Assembly (NCBI GenBank): GCA_022775765.1
Contig: JALFKC010000066.1
Span: 1 to 37,276 of the forward strand
Direction of reading: 5' to 3'
Origin: Campylobacter sp.
GTDB lineage: Bacteria; Campylobacterota; Campylobacteria; Campylobacterales; Campylobacteraceae
Length of the DNA: 37,276 bases
Program-made: the position numbers and the translations under genes
Shown here: piece by piece, positions 1 to 9,330 of the stretch
Numbering within the stretch: the stretch's first letter is position 1
Layout of the letters: every line of letters starts with the position of its first letter
Notes under the pieces: generated by a model
Told to the model about the DNA's origin: nothing
Seen by the model: only the letters and a program-made list of their open reading frames with translations
The model's database searches: none

Positions 1-1551
1 TTTTTTCGATAAAATCGATACTAATTCCATTATGCGTGGCAGTTTTAATCACGCTAGAACTAAGCGAAATTGGGGCTTGGATAATAATCTGTTTGATTGA
101 TGAAATCTTAAAAGAGTGTGTTATTTTGCCATTTTATCTGATGATAAAGCTTCCTTTACTAATGCCTAAAAAGCAAAATGGCGTGGTGATATTTAAAAGC
201 GATGCAGCAGCAAATTTTTGCAAATAAATGCGTTTTTGTTCGCAAGTTTGGTGGTGATATTTATTTGTGGTTTTGCTTTGCAAATGGCTACATTTTGGGC
301 GTTATCGTGGATTAAATTTGATGGAATTTCTGGCGTAAAAGCGGATGAGATTTCTTGTTTAAGATTTGATGGAATTTTGGTTTTTTAGTTTTAAAAATAG
401 CATAAATTTCATCAAAAAATTGGTTTTGTACGGTTTTATTTGAAAAAGAAAACGGAAATTTTAGCATCTTTAAAAGCTTAAAAATTTCAGCCTTATTTTT
501 AAGATCTCGCCTTTAAATTTGCTCTGCAATTACGATTTTTAGGTCTTTTATCAACTCATCATTTAAAATTTTATCCTTGTAAATAAGCGGAAATTCCACT
601 AAAGAAATATGCCCCATGTAGGAATTAAAATCATCCATAAAACGGCTAGAATGGGCGATTTTGATAAGATTTTTTTGGATTTTTTGAAATTTGGCTTGTG
701 AGATAGAAATTTTACTTCCACAAAACTGCACGCCCAAAAACTCAAAACTATCTTTTGGCGAAAAAATGTGCGTTTTTTCATCATTTAAGCTTAAATTTAT
801 CGTTTTTAATAACTATTTTAGTGATAAAATTTCATCTTTTGCATTTTGCAAATTTTCGCACAAAATCACGAAATCATCGGCATATCTTATAAAAATTTTG
901 CCATGATTTTCAAGAAATTTATCCATCTTATCAAGATAAATATTTGCTAAAAGTGAGCTTAAAACATCACCTTGATGAACTGATGAAAAATGTAATTTTG
1001 GCATTTGAAAATCCCATTTTTAAGCCAAAGTTTAATAAAATGCAAAATCCGCTCATCTTTAAAATGCGGATGCAAAATTTCAATTAAAATTTGGTGATTT
1101 ATATTTTCAAAATAGTCTTTAATATCGCTTTTTATCACAAAAAATTCAGCACTTTTTAAAAAATCACGCGTCCTAAAAATCGCGTTTTATAAGATTTTCC
1201 AGCCCTGTAAGCGTAGGATTTATTTGAAAAAAGCCTGTCAAAATATTTGCAAAGTTCGGTAGCAAAAATCTTTTGGATTAATTTATCTTTAAGCGCTGGG
1301 ATTGCGAGTCTTCTAAGCCCACCGCTTGATTTTAGATAAATTTTTGAAGCACGGGCTCTGGCGAATAAGCAAGATTTAAGCAATCATTTTTTTAAGGAAT
1401 TTATAAAGTTTTGGCTTGAAATTTCATCAAAATCCATCTTGTCGATGCCAAGAGCGGTTTTTTTAAACAAATTTAAAGCAATCTGAAAATTTTTCTCACA
1501 TAAAATTTCATCCAAACTTTTTTCAAACATTGTATTTTCTAAATCTTTCAT
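1..1551 (-). pseudogene. RT-Cas1 fusion, multiply disrupted, truncated by window edge
   Basis: This was a CRISPR reverse transcriptase fused to the Cas1 integrase, used by some type III systems to acquire spacers from RNA. The start ATG (1549-1551) lies inside the end of the csx20 gene. Reading across frames gives an RT N-terminus ending near 1390, the segment KSSGGLRRLAIPALKDK (about 1330), palm motif IKSDIKDYF (about 1110), QGDVLSSLLANIYLDK and the catalytic box IRYADDFVIL (about 860), LGVQFCG (about 730), a linker, and a Cas1 N-terminus with SFKISSIKQIIIQAPISL and TATHNGISIDFI (positions 120-1). Lesions I can place include frame changes near 1390, 1340, 1170, 1015, 800, 375 and 220, and in-frame stops at 513-515 and 134-136. 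No Cas6 domain precedes the RT. The Cas1 catalytic half is outside the window. Sequencing error is unlikely for so many lesions beside clean genes. Confidence 0.9.
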
Positions 1552-1897
1552 GGTGAAAAACCGTCTTTTTTACGCCATTTTCATCCATCAAAACATCTCT
1601 TTTTGTGGTCGCATAGTTGGGAATTAAGCCATTTTTAAGGCAAAAATTTACAAGCAAAAAAGTTAGCCCAAAATCACCTTGAATTAGTACGTAATCGCCT
1701 TTTTTAGCAGATTTTTGCAAAAATTCATAAAATGGCTTTGCGACCTCATCAAGCGATGAAATTTCAGGTGGGACATTTGAAAATTTTTCTTGCAAATTGC
1801 TTGGCAACGCCACAAATTCAGTAATGCCTAATGAATTTTTTGCATCAATTTTTTGCGTCTCATTTAAAGTATGCGAAAAAAGCAGAAACATTTTCAT
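1523..1897 (-). CDS. csx20: Csx20-like CRISPR accessory protein (predicted ring nuclease)
   Basis: A 124-residue protein whose motifs MFLLFSH at the N-terminus, GDYVLIQGDFG in the middle and IPNYATTKRD followed by FHHERFRKY at the C-terminus match what I recall of the Csx20 family. Csx20 has been predicted, with Csx15 and Csx16, to degrade or sequester cyclic oligoadenylate and so switch off type III CRISPR signalling. The start overlaps the stop of the CARF-HEPN gene by ATGA, so the two are translationally coupled, which fits an effector/off-switch pair. A second Met at codon 3 is an equally good start. The family call is from remembered motifs; the enzymatic role is inference. Confidence 0.75.
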   Translation of the reverse strand: MKMFLLFSHTLNETQKIDAKNSLGITEFVALPSNLQEKFSNVPPEISSLDEVAKPFYEFLQKSAKKGDYVLIQGDFGLTFLLVNFCLKNGLIPNYATTKRDVLMDENGVKKTVFHHERFRKYNV

Positions 1898-3366
1898 TTT
1901 AAACTCTCATCAAAATATTTGGTTTTATTTTTGATATTTTTGTAAAGTAGCTTAGAGTTTGAATTCGACCTAAAAATCTCTGCTAACTCATTTCTAGTTT
2001 CATCGCTTTTTAGGAACTTTCCACCTTCATCATAATACTCAATAAGTCTTTCAATGATTTTATCATCGCCCATTTGTCTTAAATTTTTAACCGAGGCTTT
2101 ATCTTTGATTTCTGATACAAAATTCTTTTTATGATATGCTGTGAGTTTATGAATATTTGCTTCGCTAAAATCTAAATCTGAAAGTATGTTTTTATTTATA
2201 ATGACAGCTTCAAACTCTTCTATGCACTTTTTTAACTTTTCATCGATATTTTTTGTTGTATTTTTATTGATATGTGTTAGATCATTCCTTATACTACCTA
2301 TTTTATCTTTAAGAGTTCGCAAAAGCTCAAATTTCTCACAATTTAAATCTAAAAAAAATTGATTTTGATGAGTAAAATGATAATTTTTATGAACAGATTG
2401 ACCACTACTAGATAAAAAATTAGAACACAACTCATATACATCTAAATTATCGATACTTATATGGGTATTATTGTCATTTTTAATCAGTTGCTTTTCATTC
2501 ATCTTTTCAAAAAGATATCTAATAACACCCTCTATCAAAAATTGAGATGAATTTAAATAATACTCTTTTTGGTATAAAAATTTTGCAACTACAAAATAAA
2601 TTTCATAATTTTGCTTTTTATCAAGGCCATCAAAAAATGAAATTTCAGCCAAAATTTCATTAATAAAATCTTTCAAAAATTCAAGTTCGTTCTCTTTTTC
2701 GTGCTCTAAAATTTCCTTTAAAAAAGGATAAATTTCTATACATTTATAAATTTGATTTGACAAAAATGCGTTGCTAAATTCACTAAGTTTTATGTAAATT
2801 TCACTATTTAATGCCATTTGTGGCACTTTTATAAATTGCTTAAAACTAATCAAAATAAATGAAATTTGCATAATTTTAGCAAATTCATCAAGGCTTACAA
2901 ATTCAAAAGTTTTCTTTTTTTCTGATTTTATAATCTTAGCATAGATTATCTTTACATTATTTTCACCACCAAGTTTGCTAAGCATCGTCGCAAATGGTGC
3001 AATAAAGCTCACATCTCTATCTCTGTGCGTTATGTCAATGATAATCTGTTCGTTTGCAACTGAAATTTCATCTAAAATCATAGAGAAAATTTGTCTATAA
3101 TCATCGTTGATTTCTAAAGTTTTAATATTTTTGTTGGCAATTTCATTATTTAATGTATTTTCGTCGCTAAAACGATTGGTGACATTTTTTATCTCAGTTT
3201 TTCCGCCCAAAAATAGAAATTTTGCACCCTGATTTTGCATAAAAATCGCATCGCTTGAAGTGATAAAATCGCCATCCTTTAAAAAGTCAAAGCCCCCTGC
3301 TTTGTATTTGCAAGGGCTTAAAAAGCTTTCATTTTCTACTGTTCTTAAAAATGAGATGATTTTCAT
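1894..3366 (-). CDS. CARF-HEPN ribonuclease, Csx1/Csx2 (MJ1666-like) type
   Basis: A 490-residue type III ancillary effector. An N-terminal CARF-like Rossmann domain ends in IIIDITHRDRD (residues about 108-118), corresponding to the ITHG-type loop of Csx1/Csx2 proteins; the usual Gly and following hydrophobic/Pro residues are replaced by charged ones. A helical C-terminal half carries the HEPN RNase motif R-x4-H as IRNDLTH (residues about 359-365). Such proteins are activated by cyclic oligoadenylate made by Cas10 and cleave RNA non-specifically. I chose the ATG at 3364-3366, preceded by AAAGGA at a proper distance, over an ATG 15 bases upstream that lies before that ribosome site. It overlaps the end of the cas7-insert gene by 38 bases and is coupled to csx20 downstream. 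Confidence 0.8.
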   Translation of the reverse strand: MKIISFLRTVENESFLSPCKYKAGGFDFLKDGDFITSSDAIFMQNQGAKFLFLGGKTEIKNVTNRFSDENTLNNEIANKNIKTLEINDDYRQIFSMILDEISVANEQIIIDITHRDRDVSFIAPFATMLSKLGGENNVKIIYAKIIKSEKKKTFEFVSLDEFAKIMQISFILISFKQFIKVPQMALNSEIYIKLSEFSNAFLSNQIYKCIEIYPFLKEILEHEKENELEFLKDFINEILAEISFFDGLDKKQNYEIYFVVAKFLYQKEYYLNSSQFLIEGVIRYLFEKMNEKQLIKNDNNTHISIDNLDVYELCSNFLSSSGQSVHKNYHFTHQNQFFLDLNCEKFELLRTLKDKIGSIRNDLTHINKNTTKNIDEKLKKCIEEFEAVIINKNILSDLDFSEANIHKLTAYHKKNFVSEIKDKASVKNLRQMGDDKIIERLIEYYDEGGKFLKSDETRNELAEIFRSNSNSKLLYKNIKNKTKYFDESLK

Positions 3367-5269
3367 TGATATCCTTTGCATGCGGTAAAACGTTCTTTTT
3401 GTTTGTGGATCTTAGCCCCATGTAGTCAAAATCTCCTTGTTTGCCATATCTTAGCATTGTTTTTAATTCTTGCATTCTTACTTCGTCCCAAATAGATTTT
3501 TTATCAGATTTTATTTTACTGAGTATATATTCTTCAAAATTTTGCTTGAAATCACCCATATTTTTATCAGAAATTTTTGGCTCAAAAAAGTCGCCATTTT
3601 TATCAAAAACTTTCTCATAACGCTTAGAAATATCGTGCAAAATTAGCCTAGGCTTAATCTCTATACTTCCCATTCCAAGGGGTTTTGCCATCCCTATTTT
3701 ATGATAACACCCATCCGGCAAATCAAGCACAAAAATTAGTGCTCCAAGCTCGGTAGCATTTAAATTTTCAAATCTAATTTTACCTTTAAAAATAGCACCT
3801 TCTCGCATTGCATTGATTTTTTTAATAATTTTTTTGTTTTCTCTTTGTTTTTGAGTTATAAAATGGCTAAATTCTTTATGATGATACATTTTATAACCTC
3901 GAATTTTAGTATCATCATCGTAGTGCTTCATTTGAGCCTGATTACTAATATTACCGTCATTTTGCTCCAAATATAGATTAAAACTTGTCGGTTTTGGCAT
4001 AGAAAGCAAAATTTCCTTCTCCTCAAATCTCGCTTTATTTTGTGAATTAGCATCTTCAAAAAATACTCTACTAGCAAACGCACCATCTTTACCAAAAATC
4101 GCCTCTGCCATATCAAAACCGTCATTTTTATCCAAATAACTCTGCGAAATCAAATCTCTAACCCTATGTTTGTATGGGATTCTAAAATACGGTGTGTGCC
4201 CAAAATAGACATTTTCGCCATCTTTGACATAAAAACAAGGAATGCCGTTTGGATATCTTAATTTGTCATTTTCTATTTTTTCATTAAGCTTTTCTATTAA
4301 ATTTAAAAAACCACCACGCTTAAATTTTGGCTGACTATCATACACATATGGCAGAATATCTCGCCTGTAATATAAGTTAATTTTTTCATTTTTATTTTTT
4401 GGAATTTTAACCTTATAATACACTTTTTTGCGATTATCTTTTTTCTTATCCTTGCTAATAGAGCCTATTTTTCCAGTAAATACCTCAAAGTAGTCATATT
4501 TCTCAGAGTAGTCATATTTTTTATTTATCTCAAATTCTGGCATATTTTTGTTTTCAAATGGTTCTAAAAATTTTTTCGTTTCATAAGTTGTTTTAATTAT
4601 ATAAAATTCCTTGTCATTTTCACGTACTAAAATTCCACAATCTGCTTTTGGTAAAAAGTTCTTTTTATTTTTATCATTCTGTTTTACTTCATTATTATTT
4701 TTACATTCTTTTTTCATTATTTTTTCATATGACACTTTTAAACTGTTTTTTGACACACCTGCCACATCTCTATAAAAAAACCTGTTATCGTTGAAAAACT
4801 GAAATTTCGAATATGACGCGATTTCAACCAAATTTCTTACCATTCCACGAATTGAACTTCCAGGGATCGCCTCTTTGCCATTTATACTAAAAAACTCTTG
4901 TTTTGTGATCTCCTTATCATCTTTTTGTTTGGTAGCTTTTTGCGATTCTTTTTTATTAAGAGTAGCATTATTTTTCCCATTATTTTGTTCTTTGAGACTA
5001 TCACCGATAAAAAGCGGGGTTAAATTTTTAATCTCAAGCTCAATATATCCACTAAAATGGTCTTTATGAAACTTACTAAACCCATCACCACTGATGATTT
5101 TATTTTTGCTATCAAGCTCTAAATCAAGCACAGAGTCAGTTATTACATCATCATTTAACGACACAAAATTATAAGGTGCAAAAGCCGGCTCATTTGATGC
5201 TAACTTCTCTTTCTTATCGTTGTTTCTACCTTGATTAAAACCTTTTGTATTTGTATAATTCTTAGCCAT
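3329..5269 (-). CDS. Cas7-insert RAMP protein (TIGR03986-like), type III-D
   Basis: A 646-residue RAMP subunit of the type III-D effector. The start region APYNFVSL (residues 31-38), GYIELEIKNLTPLFIG (74-89), the glycine-rich RAMP loop IPGSSIRGMVRN (135-146) and the late loop HKIGMAKPLGMGSIEI (about 535-550) fit the single-RAMP family TIGR03986. Between these a long lysine/asparagine-rich region separates the RAMP motifs, as in the Cas7-insertion subunit of III-Dv complexes, which lines the crRNA backbone and contributes one target-RNA cleavage site. The start ATG overlaps the csx19 stop by 8 bases and has AAAGGAG upstream. The C-terminal tail past residue 560 has no motif I recognise. Confidence 0.85.
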   Translation of the reverse strand: MAKNYTNTKGFNQGRNNDKKEKLASNEPAFAPYNFVSLNDDVITDSVLDLELDSKNKIISGDGFSKFHKDHFSGYIELEIKNLTPLFIGDSLKEQNNGKNNATLNKKESQKATKQKDDKEITKQEFFSINGKEAIPGSSIRGMVRNLVEIASYSKFQFFNDNRFFYRDVAGVSKNSLKVSYEKIMKKECKNNNEVKQNDKNKKNFLPKADCGILVRENDKEFYIIKTTYETKKFLEPFENKNMPEFEINKKYDYSEKYDYFEVFTGKIGSISKDKKKDNRKKVYYKVKIPKNKNEKINLYYRRDILPYVYDSQPKFKRGGFLNLIEKLNEKIENDKLRYPNGIPCFYVKDGENVYFGHTPYFRIPYKHRVRDLISQSYLDKNDGFDMAEAIFGKDGAFASRVFFEDANSQNKARFEEKEILLSMPKPTSFNLYLEQNDGNISNQAQMKHYDDDTKIRGYKMYHHKEFSHFITQKQRENKKIIKKINAMREGAIFKGKIRFENLNATELGALIFVLDLPDGCYHKIGMAKPLGMGSIEIKPRLILHDISKRYEKVFDKNGDFFEPKISDKNMGDFKQNFEEYILSKIKSDKKSIWDEVRMQELKTMLRYGKQGDFDYMGLRSTNKKNVLPHAKDINENHLIFKNSRK

Positions 5270-5813
5270 TTTTAACTCCTTTTAAATCTACCAATCTAAA
5301 ATCACTATAATATACTTGATCTGTTTCGCAATGTTTTCTAATATAATTTCGCCTAACAAGTTTTACAAAAGATTGTTCGGACACCTCAAGCGGAATAATA
5401 AACTCACTTCCACTCTCGCCGATAAGCCTAAAAAAGCCATTCTTAAGTGGCACGATAGGGTTTTTGCCACCGCCAAGTAAAGTAAGTTCTTCGTCGTTAA
5501 AACCTTCATTTTTATCAATAAATTCATCTTTTTCATCGTTATATCTAACTCTTGCTTTTAACGATTCAGAACTTCTATAGATAAAAATTTCTCCATATTG
5601 ATTGAAAATCCTAGCTGATTTTATTTCGTTTTTAGGTGGAATTTTACCGTCATAAAACTCTAATTTATTATCTTTTACAAGGGTGAATTTTATATTTTCA
5701 TCAAGCCAAAAAATTCCAAATCCATCTTTTATCTCAAAATCTCCATTTTCAAGCGGAATTTTTACACCATTTTTTAAAATTTCATAAATTTCACTACCAA
5801 AATTTTTTATCAT
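5262..5813 (-). CDS. csx19: Csx19-like subunit of the type III-D complex (TIGR03984-like)
   Basis: A 183-residue protein in the position where type III-D operons carry csx19. Its C-terminal signature RRNYIRKHCETDQVYYSDFR (residues about 153-172) followed by LVDL resembles the RNYI...TGQV..D.R end of TIGR03984/Csx19 proteins. The N-terminal half is beta-rich with many short charged strands and no catalytic motif. In the III-Dv complex Csx19 is a structural subunit lacking RAMP motifs. It overlaps cas7-2x by ATGA and the next gene by 8 bases. Identification rests on the tail motif plus gene order. Confidence 0.75.
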   Translation of the reverse strand: MIKNFGSEIYEILKNGVKIPLENGDFEIKDGFGIFWLDENIKFTLVKDNKLEFYDGKIPPKNEIKSARIFNQYGEIFIYRSSESLKARVRYNDEKDEFIDKNEGFNDEELTLLGGGKNPIVPLKNGFFRLIGESGSEFIIPLEVSEQSFVKLVRRNYIRKHCETDQVYYSDFRLVDLKGVKNG

Positions 5814-7126
5814 TTTTGACTCCTAAAATCGCTAACAAAGTTATTTAACTCTATATTTGACAATTTCTTGCCATCTTTTTTAGCTACCATTGCGCCTTTA
5901 AAAACTCCACGCCCTATATTTTTGCCACCGCCAACAGCTAAAAATCCTGTGCAAAGGTCTTTTGCCACCAAAAGTAAAAGCCCAATTTCAGCATTTTTTG
6001 GCTCAAAAATTGTGATTTTTGCATTAATTTGCGTTTTATTATCGTCTCCGCCCATCAAAACCTCACTATCAAAAAGTGCTCCATCAATCGTCGCACCGCT
6101 AAAACGGTCAATTTTGGTGCGTTGGTGAAGTTTTCTAGCGACATTTTTTATCGCATTTTCGCTGATTTTAATCCGCCCTTTTTTGGCATTTTTCTCATTT
6201 TCATCCACAAAACCAAAAAGATTTTCAACGATTTCGTCCCTATTTTTATTTTTATCATCTTTATTTTCATCGCTTCTAAAAGTCCTAGCGATTTTTAATG
6301 CTTGATTTCTAATCGCTCCTTTTAGGCTACTTCCGCTCAAAATAAAATCACCATTTTCCTTTAAATTCGCAATATCCGCATCGGTTTGAGTGTAGGCTGA
6401 GCCAATTAGCAAAGTTGTTTTTAAGTTTAGTATCAAATCAAGCTCAAATTTATTTAACTTTGGCGTTTGAAGTGCGAAATTATAATTATTAGTGAAATTT
6501 TCATTGATATAATTTTCAAAGGCCACACCACCACGCGAAAAATCATATTCACAAATCTCAAGGCTTATGTTTTTTAGCTTTCCTAGACCACTATTTGTTT
6601 TCGCTCCAACGCTAAATCCGCGTTTTAAAATCGTAAGAAAAATATCCAAAATAGCTTTAAAATCACTATTTTCGTGCATTTTTCTAAGCGTAAATTCCGC
6701 CTTAAAATCAAACTCACTTCCAGCACAAACCACCTCAAAATCAAAAAGTGCCGAATCTTTTGCAATTCCACTTTTTTCGTCAATTTTAATGCCATTTCTA
6801 AGTGAAATTCTTTGCGAATTTTTAACATTTTTGCAAGAAATTTCATCGCCATTTTCGCTCAAAACCGCATCGCTAATGCTAATGGCACTAAATCTATTTG
6901 ATGAGCCAAAAAATTTATCAAACGCGTTTTCGTCAAAATCGTATTTTTTAAACTCATTTCTAATTACGCCAACAAGCGAAGTAGCAGGGATAAACGGCAA
7001 GCCATTTGCATCTTTTAGCACGGGTGCATCGATAAAATCGCCATCGCCACAACCGATATTAAAAGCGGTTTCGTTTTGAAATTTCGCCCTAATGAGAAAT
7101 TTTTTAAGAATTCTAGCAGTTTGCAT
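5810..7126 (-). CDS. Cas7-2x: two fused Csm3-like Cas7 domains
   Basis: A 438-residue protein with two consecutive Csm3/Cas7 folds. Domain 1 (about 1-205) has the acidic loop GDFIDAPVLKD (candidate RNA-cleaving Asp33), the glycine loop IPATSLVGVIRN, a thumb region ending in DSALFDFEVV (124-133) and FSVGAKTNSGLGKL near its end. Domain 2 (about 225-430) has TDADIANLKENGDF (candidate Asp249/Asp251), LSGSSLKGAIRN, the classic Csm3 thumb HQRTKIDRFSGATIDGALFD (334-353) and the late loop GGGKNIGRG. Fused Csm3-type proteins are normal in type III-D; they hold the crRNA and cut target RNA at fixed spacing. Start ATG shares one base with the stop of the previous gene (TAATG) behind a GGAGG site. Confidence 0.88.
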   Translation of the reverse strand: MQTARILKKFLIRAKFQNETAFNIGCGDGDFIDAPVLKDANGLPFIPATSLVGVIRNEFKKYDFDENAFDKFFGSSNRFSAISISDAVLSENGDEISCKNVKNSQRISLRNGIKIDEKSGIAKDSALFDFEVVCAGSEFDFKAEFTLRKMHENSDFKAILDIFLTILKRGFSVGAKTNSGLGKLKNISLEICEYDFSRGGVAFENYINENFTNNYNFALQTPKLNKFELDLILNLKTTLLIGSAYTQTDADIANLKENGDFILSGSSLKGAIRNQALKIARTFRSDENKDDKNKNRDEIVENLFGFVDENEKNAKKGRIKISENAIKNVARKLHQRTKIDRFSGATIDGALFDSEVLMGGDDNKTQINAKITIFEPKNAEIGLLLLVAKDLCTGFLAVGGGKNIGRGVFKGAMVAKKDGKKLSNIELNNFVSDFRSQK

Positions 7127-9330
7127 TACGCCTCCTTTTTGTGTCTTAGATATCTTATTTTGGCGATTAACACTCTTTTTTGAAGCTCAAAAGATTTGTT
7201 GCTCTTTACAAATTCGTCAAAAAGAGGATATTTGCTTGATGGAATTTCGATCTCTAAATTCTTAGCTTTTACGCCTTTATCAGCCATTTTTTGATTGAAA
7301 GCTGTTGGATTATTTTTGGTATCAAGCTCAAATTCTATCTCATTAAAATTTTGAGCTCTATTTACAATGCTTTCAAGTCTTGAATATTCGCTAGTTGTGA
7401 GTTTATCCTCTTGATCATTGTCATCTTTATTGGAATTTTCATTGATTTTATAATACCCAATAGGATTTTCAAAGCTCTTATCCAAAACCATATCTTTGTA
7501 TAAAATCTCACTTAAAATTTCAAAAACTTTTTCTTTTTGATTTGGCGAAATTTTTTCGTAATCAAAGCCTGAAATTTGCACAGTTTTTTGTGCGCCATCG
7601 TGCAGTATTTTTGCATTTTCAAAAGTTTGCGAGTTTTGTGAATTTTCCGCTTTTTTCGCGGTTTTATCTGAAATTTTAAGATCGCTGAAATTTTCATAAA
7701 TTTCAACCTGCCCGTAACCAAATTCTTTTAATTCGCCAATGCCATTTTTAAAAATTTCAGTGTCTATTTCTTTGTCACAAACTATCTTAAAAACGCTTCC
7801 GGCGGCAAATCCAAATGTTTCGGCGACTTTGCATTTATAGCTTAATTTATAAAATTTCTGCCTTGAAAATTTCGCATTTAAGCTTATCTGTAATTTTGCA
7901 TGAGTTAAATTTTCTAAGTAATCTTTTAAGGTCTTTGCATTTGGACTAAAAACGCCATTTTCATCGTATAAAATAATCGGACTTTGTGCCACGATATAAA
8001 ATTGTTTTGCCAACATTTTTAGCGATTTTTTAGGTGCAATTTTTATGGTTGCGATGGTGTTAGAATACCCTGCACTTTTGGATCTGCCAAGCTTTAGATT
8101 AAAAATTCCACCATCACCGCAAAGCTCATTTTTTAGCCTTTTTAGCAGATTTTCATCGCAGACTATTTTAGCGACGAAAATCTGATCTTTGCAAAGTGCC
8201 TCATAGACAAAAATCGCACCATTTTGGGCGTTTTCATCAAAAATTTCGCCCTGGGCATTTTTTCGTGCGTCATCAATGACAGAACTGTTTTGCGTCTGCC
8301 TTACTCTTTTAGTATGAAAAAAGCTCTCTTTTAGTGGTGACTTCACGGAAATCTCAGTACCATTAATAGTAGCGAACTCGCCAATACTGCAAGTTTTGAT
8401 ATCAGTTTGTTTTTTATAAAAAAAATCATCATAAATTTGTGCGTTATCGCTATATTTTTGCTTTTTAAGCGAGTTTGGTGCGTGAGAGTAAATTTTGCCA
8501 TCTTCATAAAAATATCCATTTTTTAGCGTTACTTTTTCAAAATCACGCTTTAAGTTCTCATCTTTGATTTTGGCTAAAATCGCTCCTTTTAGCGTGGTTG
8601 CAGGGATAAAACTAAGCGTGGCTATATTAAAATCATCGCCTTTTTTGTGCGTCAAAGCAACAGGTGAAGTTAGTTTTAAAATGATAGAATTTTCATCTAT
8701 TTTTGATGAAAATTCACTAATTTCTTGCAAAATTTTGCTATTTTTTGCACCATTTTGCGATATATTTTGTGCCCCGCTCTCTAAAATTTCGCACCTAATC
8801 TCGCCAAGACCACGATTTCTAGCAAGCCCGATGCGTTTTAAGTTTTTGACTGAATTTTTAATCAGCCTTTCATCTTTTTTATCGTATGAAAAATTTGCCT
8901 CAAATACTAGCCCTTTTTTAGCTACTCTTTTGCGGCGCAAACTGCCATTTTTAGCCACTCCATTCTTATCAATAGAGGTTTGATTTAGAACTATTGAATT
9001 AAGATTTAAAACGCTATTTTTCGAAAAATCCAAGCTCAAAGCCTTGTAAAATTCCGCGTCCTTTAAAAGTGCGTCTTGCACCGATATAGTGCCATTTTCG
9101 TGTGCTGTGCCAAAAATTTTATCTACTTTTTTTGCGACTTCATCATCGTTAAAATTTTGCATTTCTAAAATTTCAGTTGCACTTTCTCTTAAAACGCCCT
9201 TTAATCTTTTTGCCGGTATGTAAAAACGCCCAAATTCATCACTAATCGTGTCGATATCGATCAACCCTTCGCCATCGCCATTTGTGATAAGTGCATTACT
9301 TTCTAGGGTAATTTTTAAAATTTTAGTCAT
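7126..9330 (-). CDS. Cas7-Cas5-Cas11-type fusion (Csx10-like), type III-Dv
   Basis: A 734-residue fusion. Residues 1-185 form a Csm3-like Cas7: acidic loop GLIDIDTISDEFGR (Asp25 or Asp27 is the candidate cleavage residue), IPAKRLKGVLRES, and GLARNRGLGEIRCE. Residues about 212-545 form a Csx10/Cas5-like region with FIPATTLKGAILAK, LKLGRSKSAGYSN and a final glycine-rich loop LKEFGYGQVEIYE. The remaining ~190 residues are low-complexity then helical (about 590-734) and take the place of the small subunit Cas11; no separate csm2 gene exists in the operon. This is the same domain order as Cas7-5-11 of the Synechocystis III-Dv complex. The Cas11 assignment of the tail is the least certain part. Overlaps cas10 by ATGA. 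Confidence 0.8.
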   Translation of the reverse strand: MTKILKITLESNALITNGDGEGLIDIDTISDEFGRFYIPAKRLKGVLRESATEILEMQNFNDDEVAKKVDKIFGTAHENGTISVQDALLKDAEFYKALSLDFSKNSVLNLNSIVLNQTSIDKNGVAKNGSLRRKRVAKKGLVFEANFSYDKKDERLIKNSVKNLKRIGLARNRGLGEIRCEILESGAQNISQNGAKNSKILQEISEFSSKIDENSIILKLTSPVALTHKKGDDFNIATLSFIPATTLKGAILAKIKDENLKRDFEKVTLKNGYFYEDGKIYSHAPNSLKKQKYSDNAQIYDDFFYKKQTDIKTCSIGEFATINGTEISVKSPLKESFFHTKRVRQTQNSSVIDDARKNAQGEIFDENAQNGAIFVYEALCKDQIFVAKIVCDENLLKRLKNELCGDGGIFNLKLGRSKSAGYSNTIATIKIAPKKSLKMLAKQFYIVAQSPIILYDENGVFSPNAKTLKDYLENLTHAKLQISLNAKFSRQKFYKLSYKCKVAETFGFAAGSVFKIVCDKEIDTEIFKNGIGELKEFGYGQVEIYENFSDLKISDKTAKKAENSQNSQTFENAKILHDGAQKTVQISGFDYEKISPNQKEKVFEILSEILYKDMVLDKSFENPIGYYKINENSNKDDNDQEDKLTTSEYSRLESIVNRAQNFNEIEFELDTKNNPTAFNQKMADKGVKAKNLEIEIPSSKYPLFDEFVKSNKSFELQKRVLIAKIRYLRHKKEA

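Noticed and set aside
36-227. Plus-strand frame at the left edge as a membrane peptide
   Set aside because: The opposite strand reads as the N-terminus of Cas1 with family motifs; the plus frame is a shadow.
1-1551. Group II intron with its own RT
   Set aside because: The RT is followed by Cas1 sequence in the same direction and lies at the end of a cas operon; no maturase or intron ends are seen.
5868-9000. Several plus-strand frames of 60-170 codons over the cas genes
   Set aside because: They mirror strongly supported RAMP genes on the minus strand and have no ribosome sites or recognisable domains.
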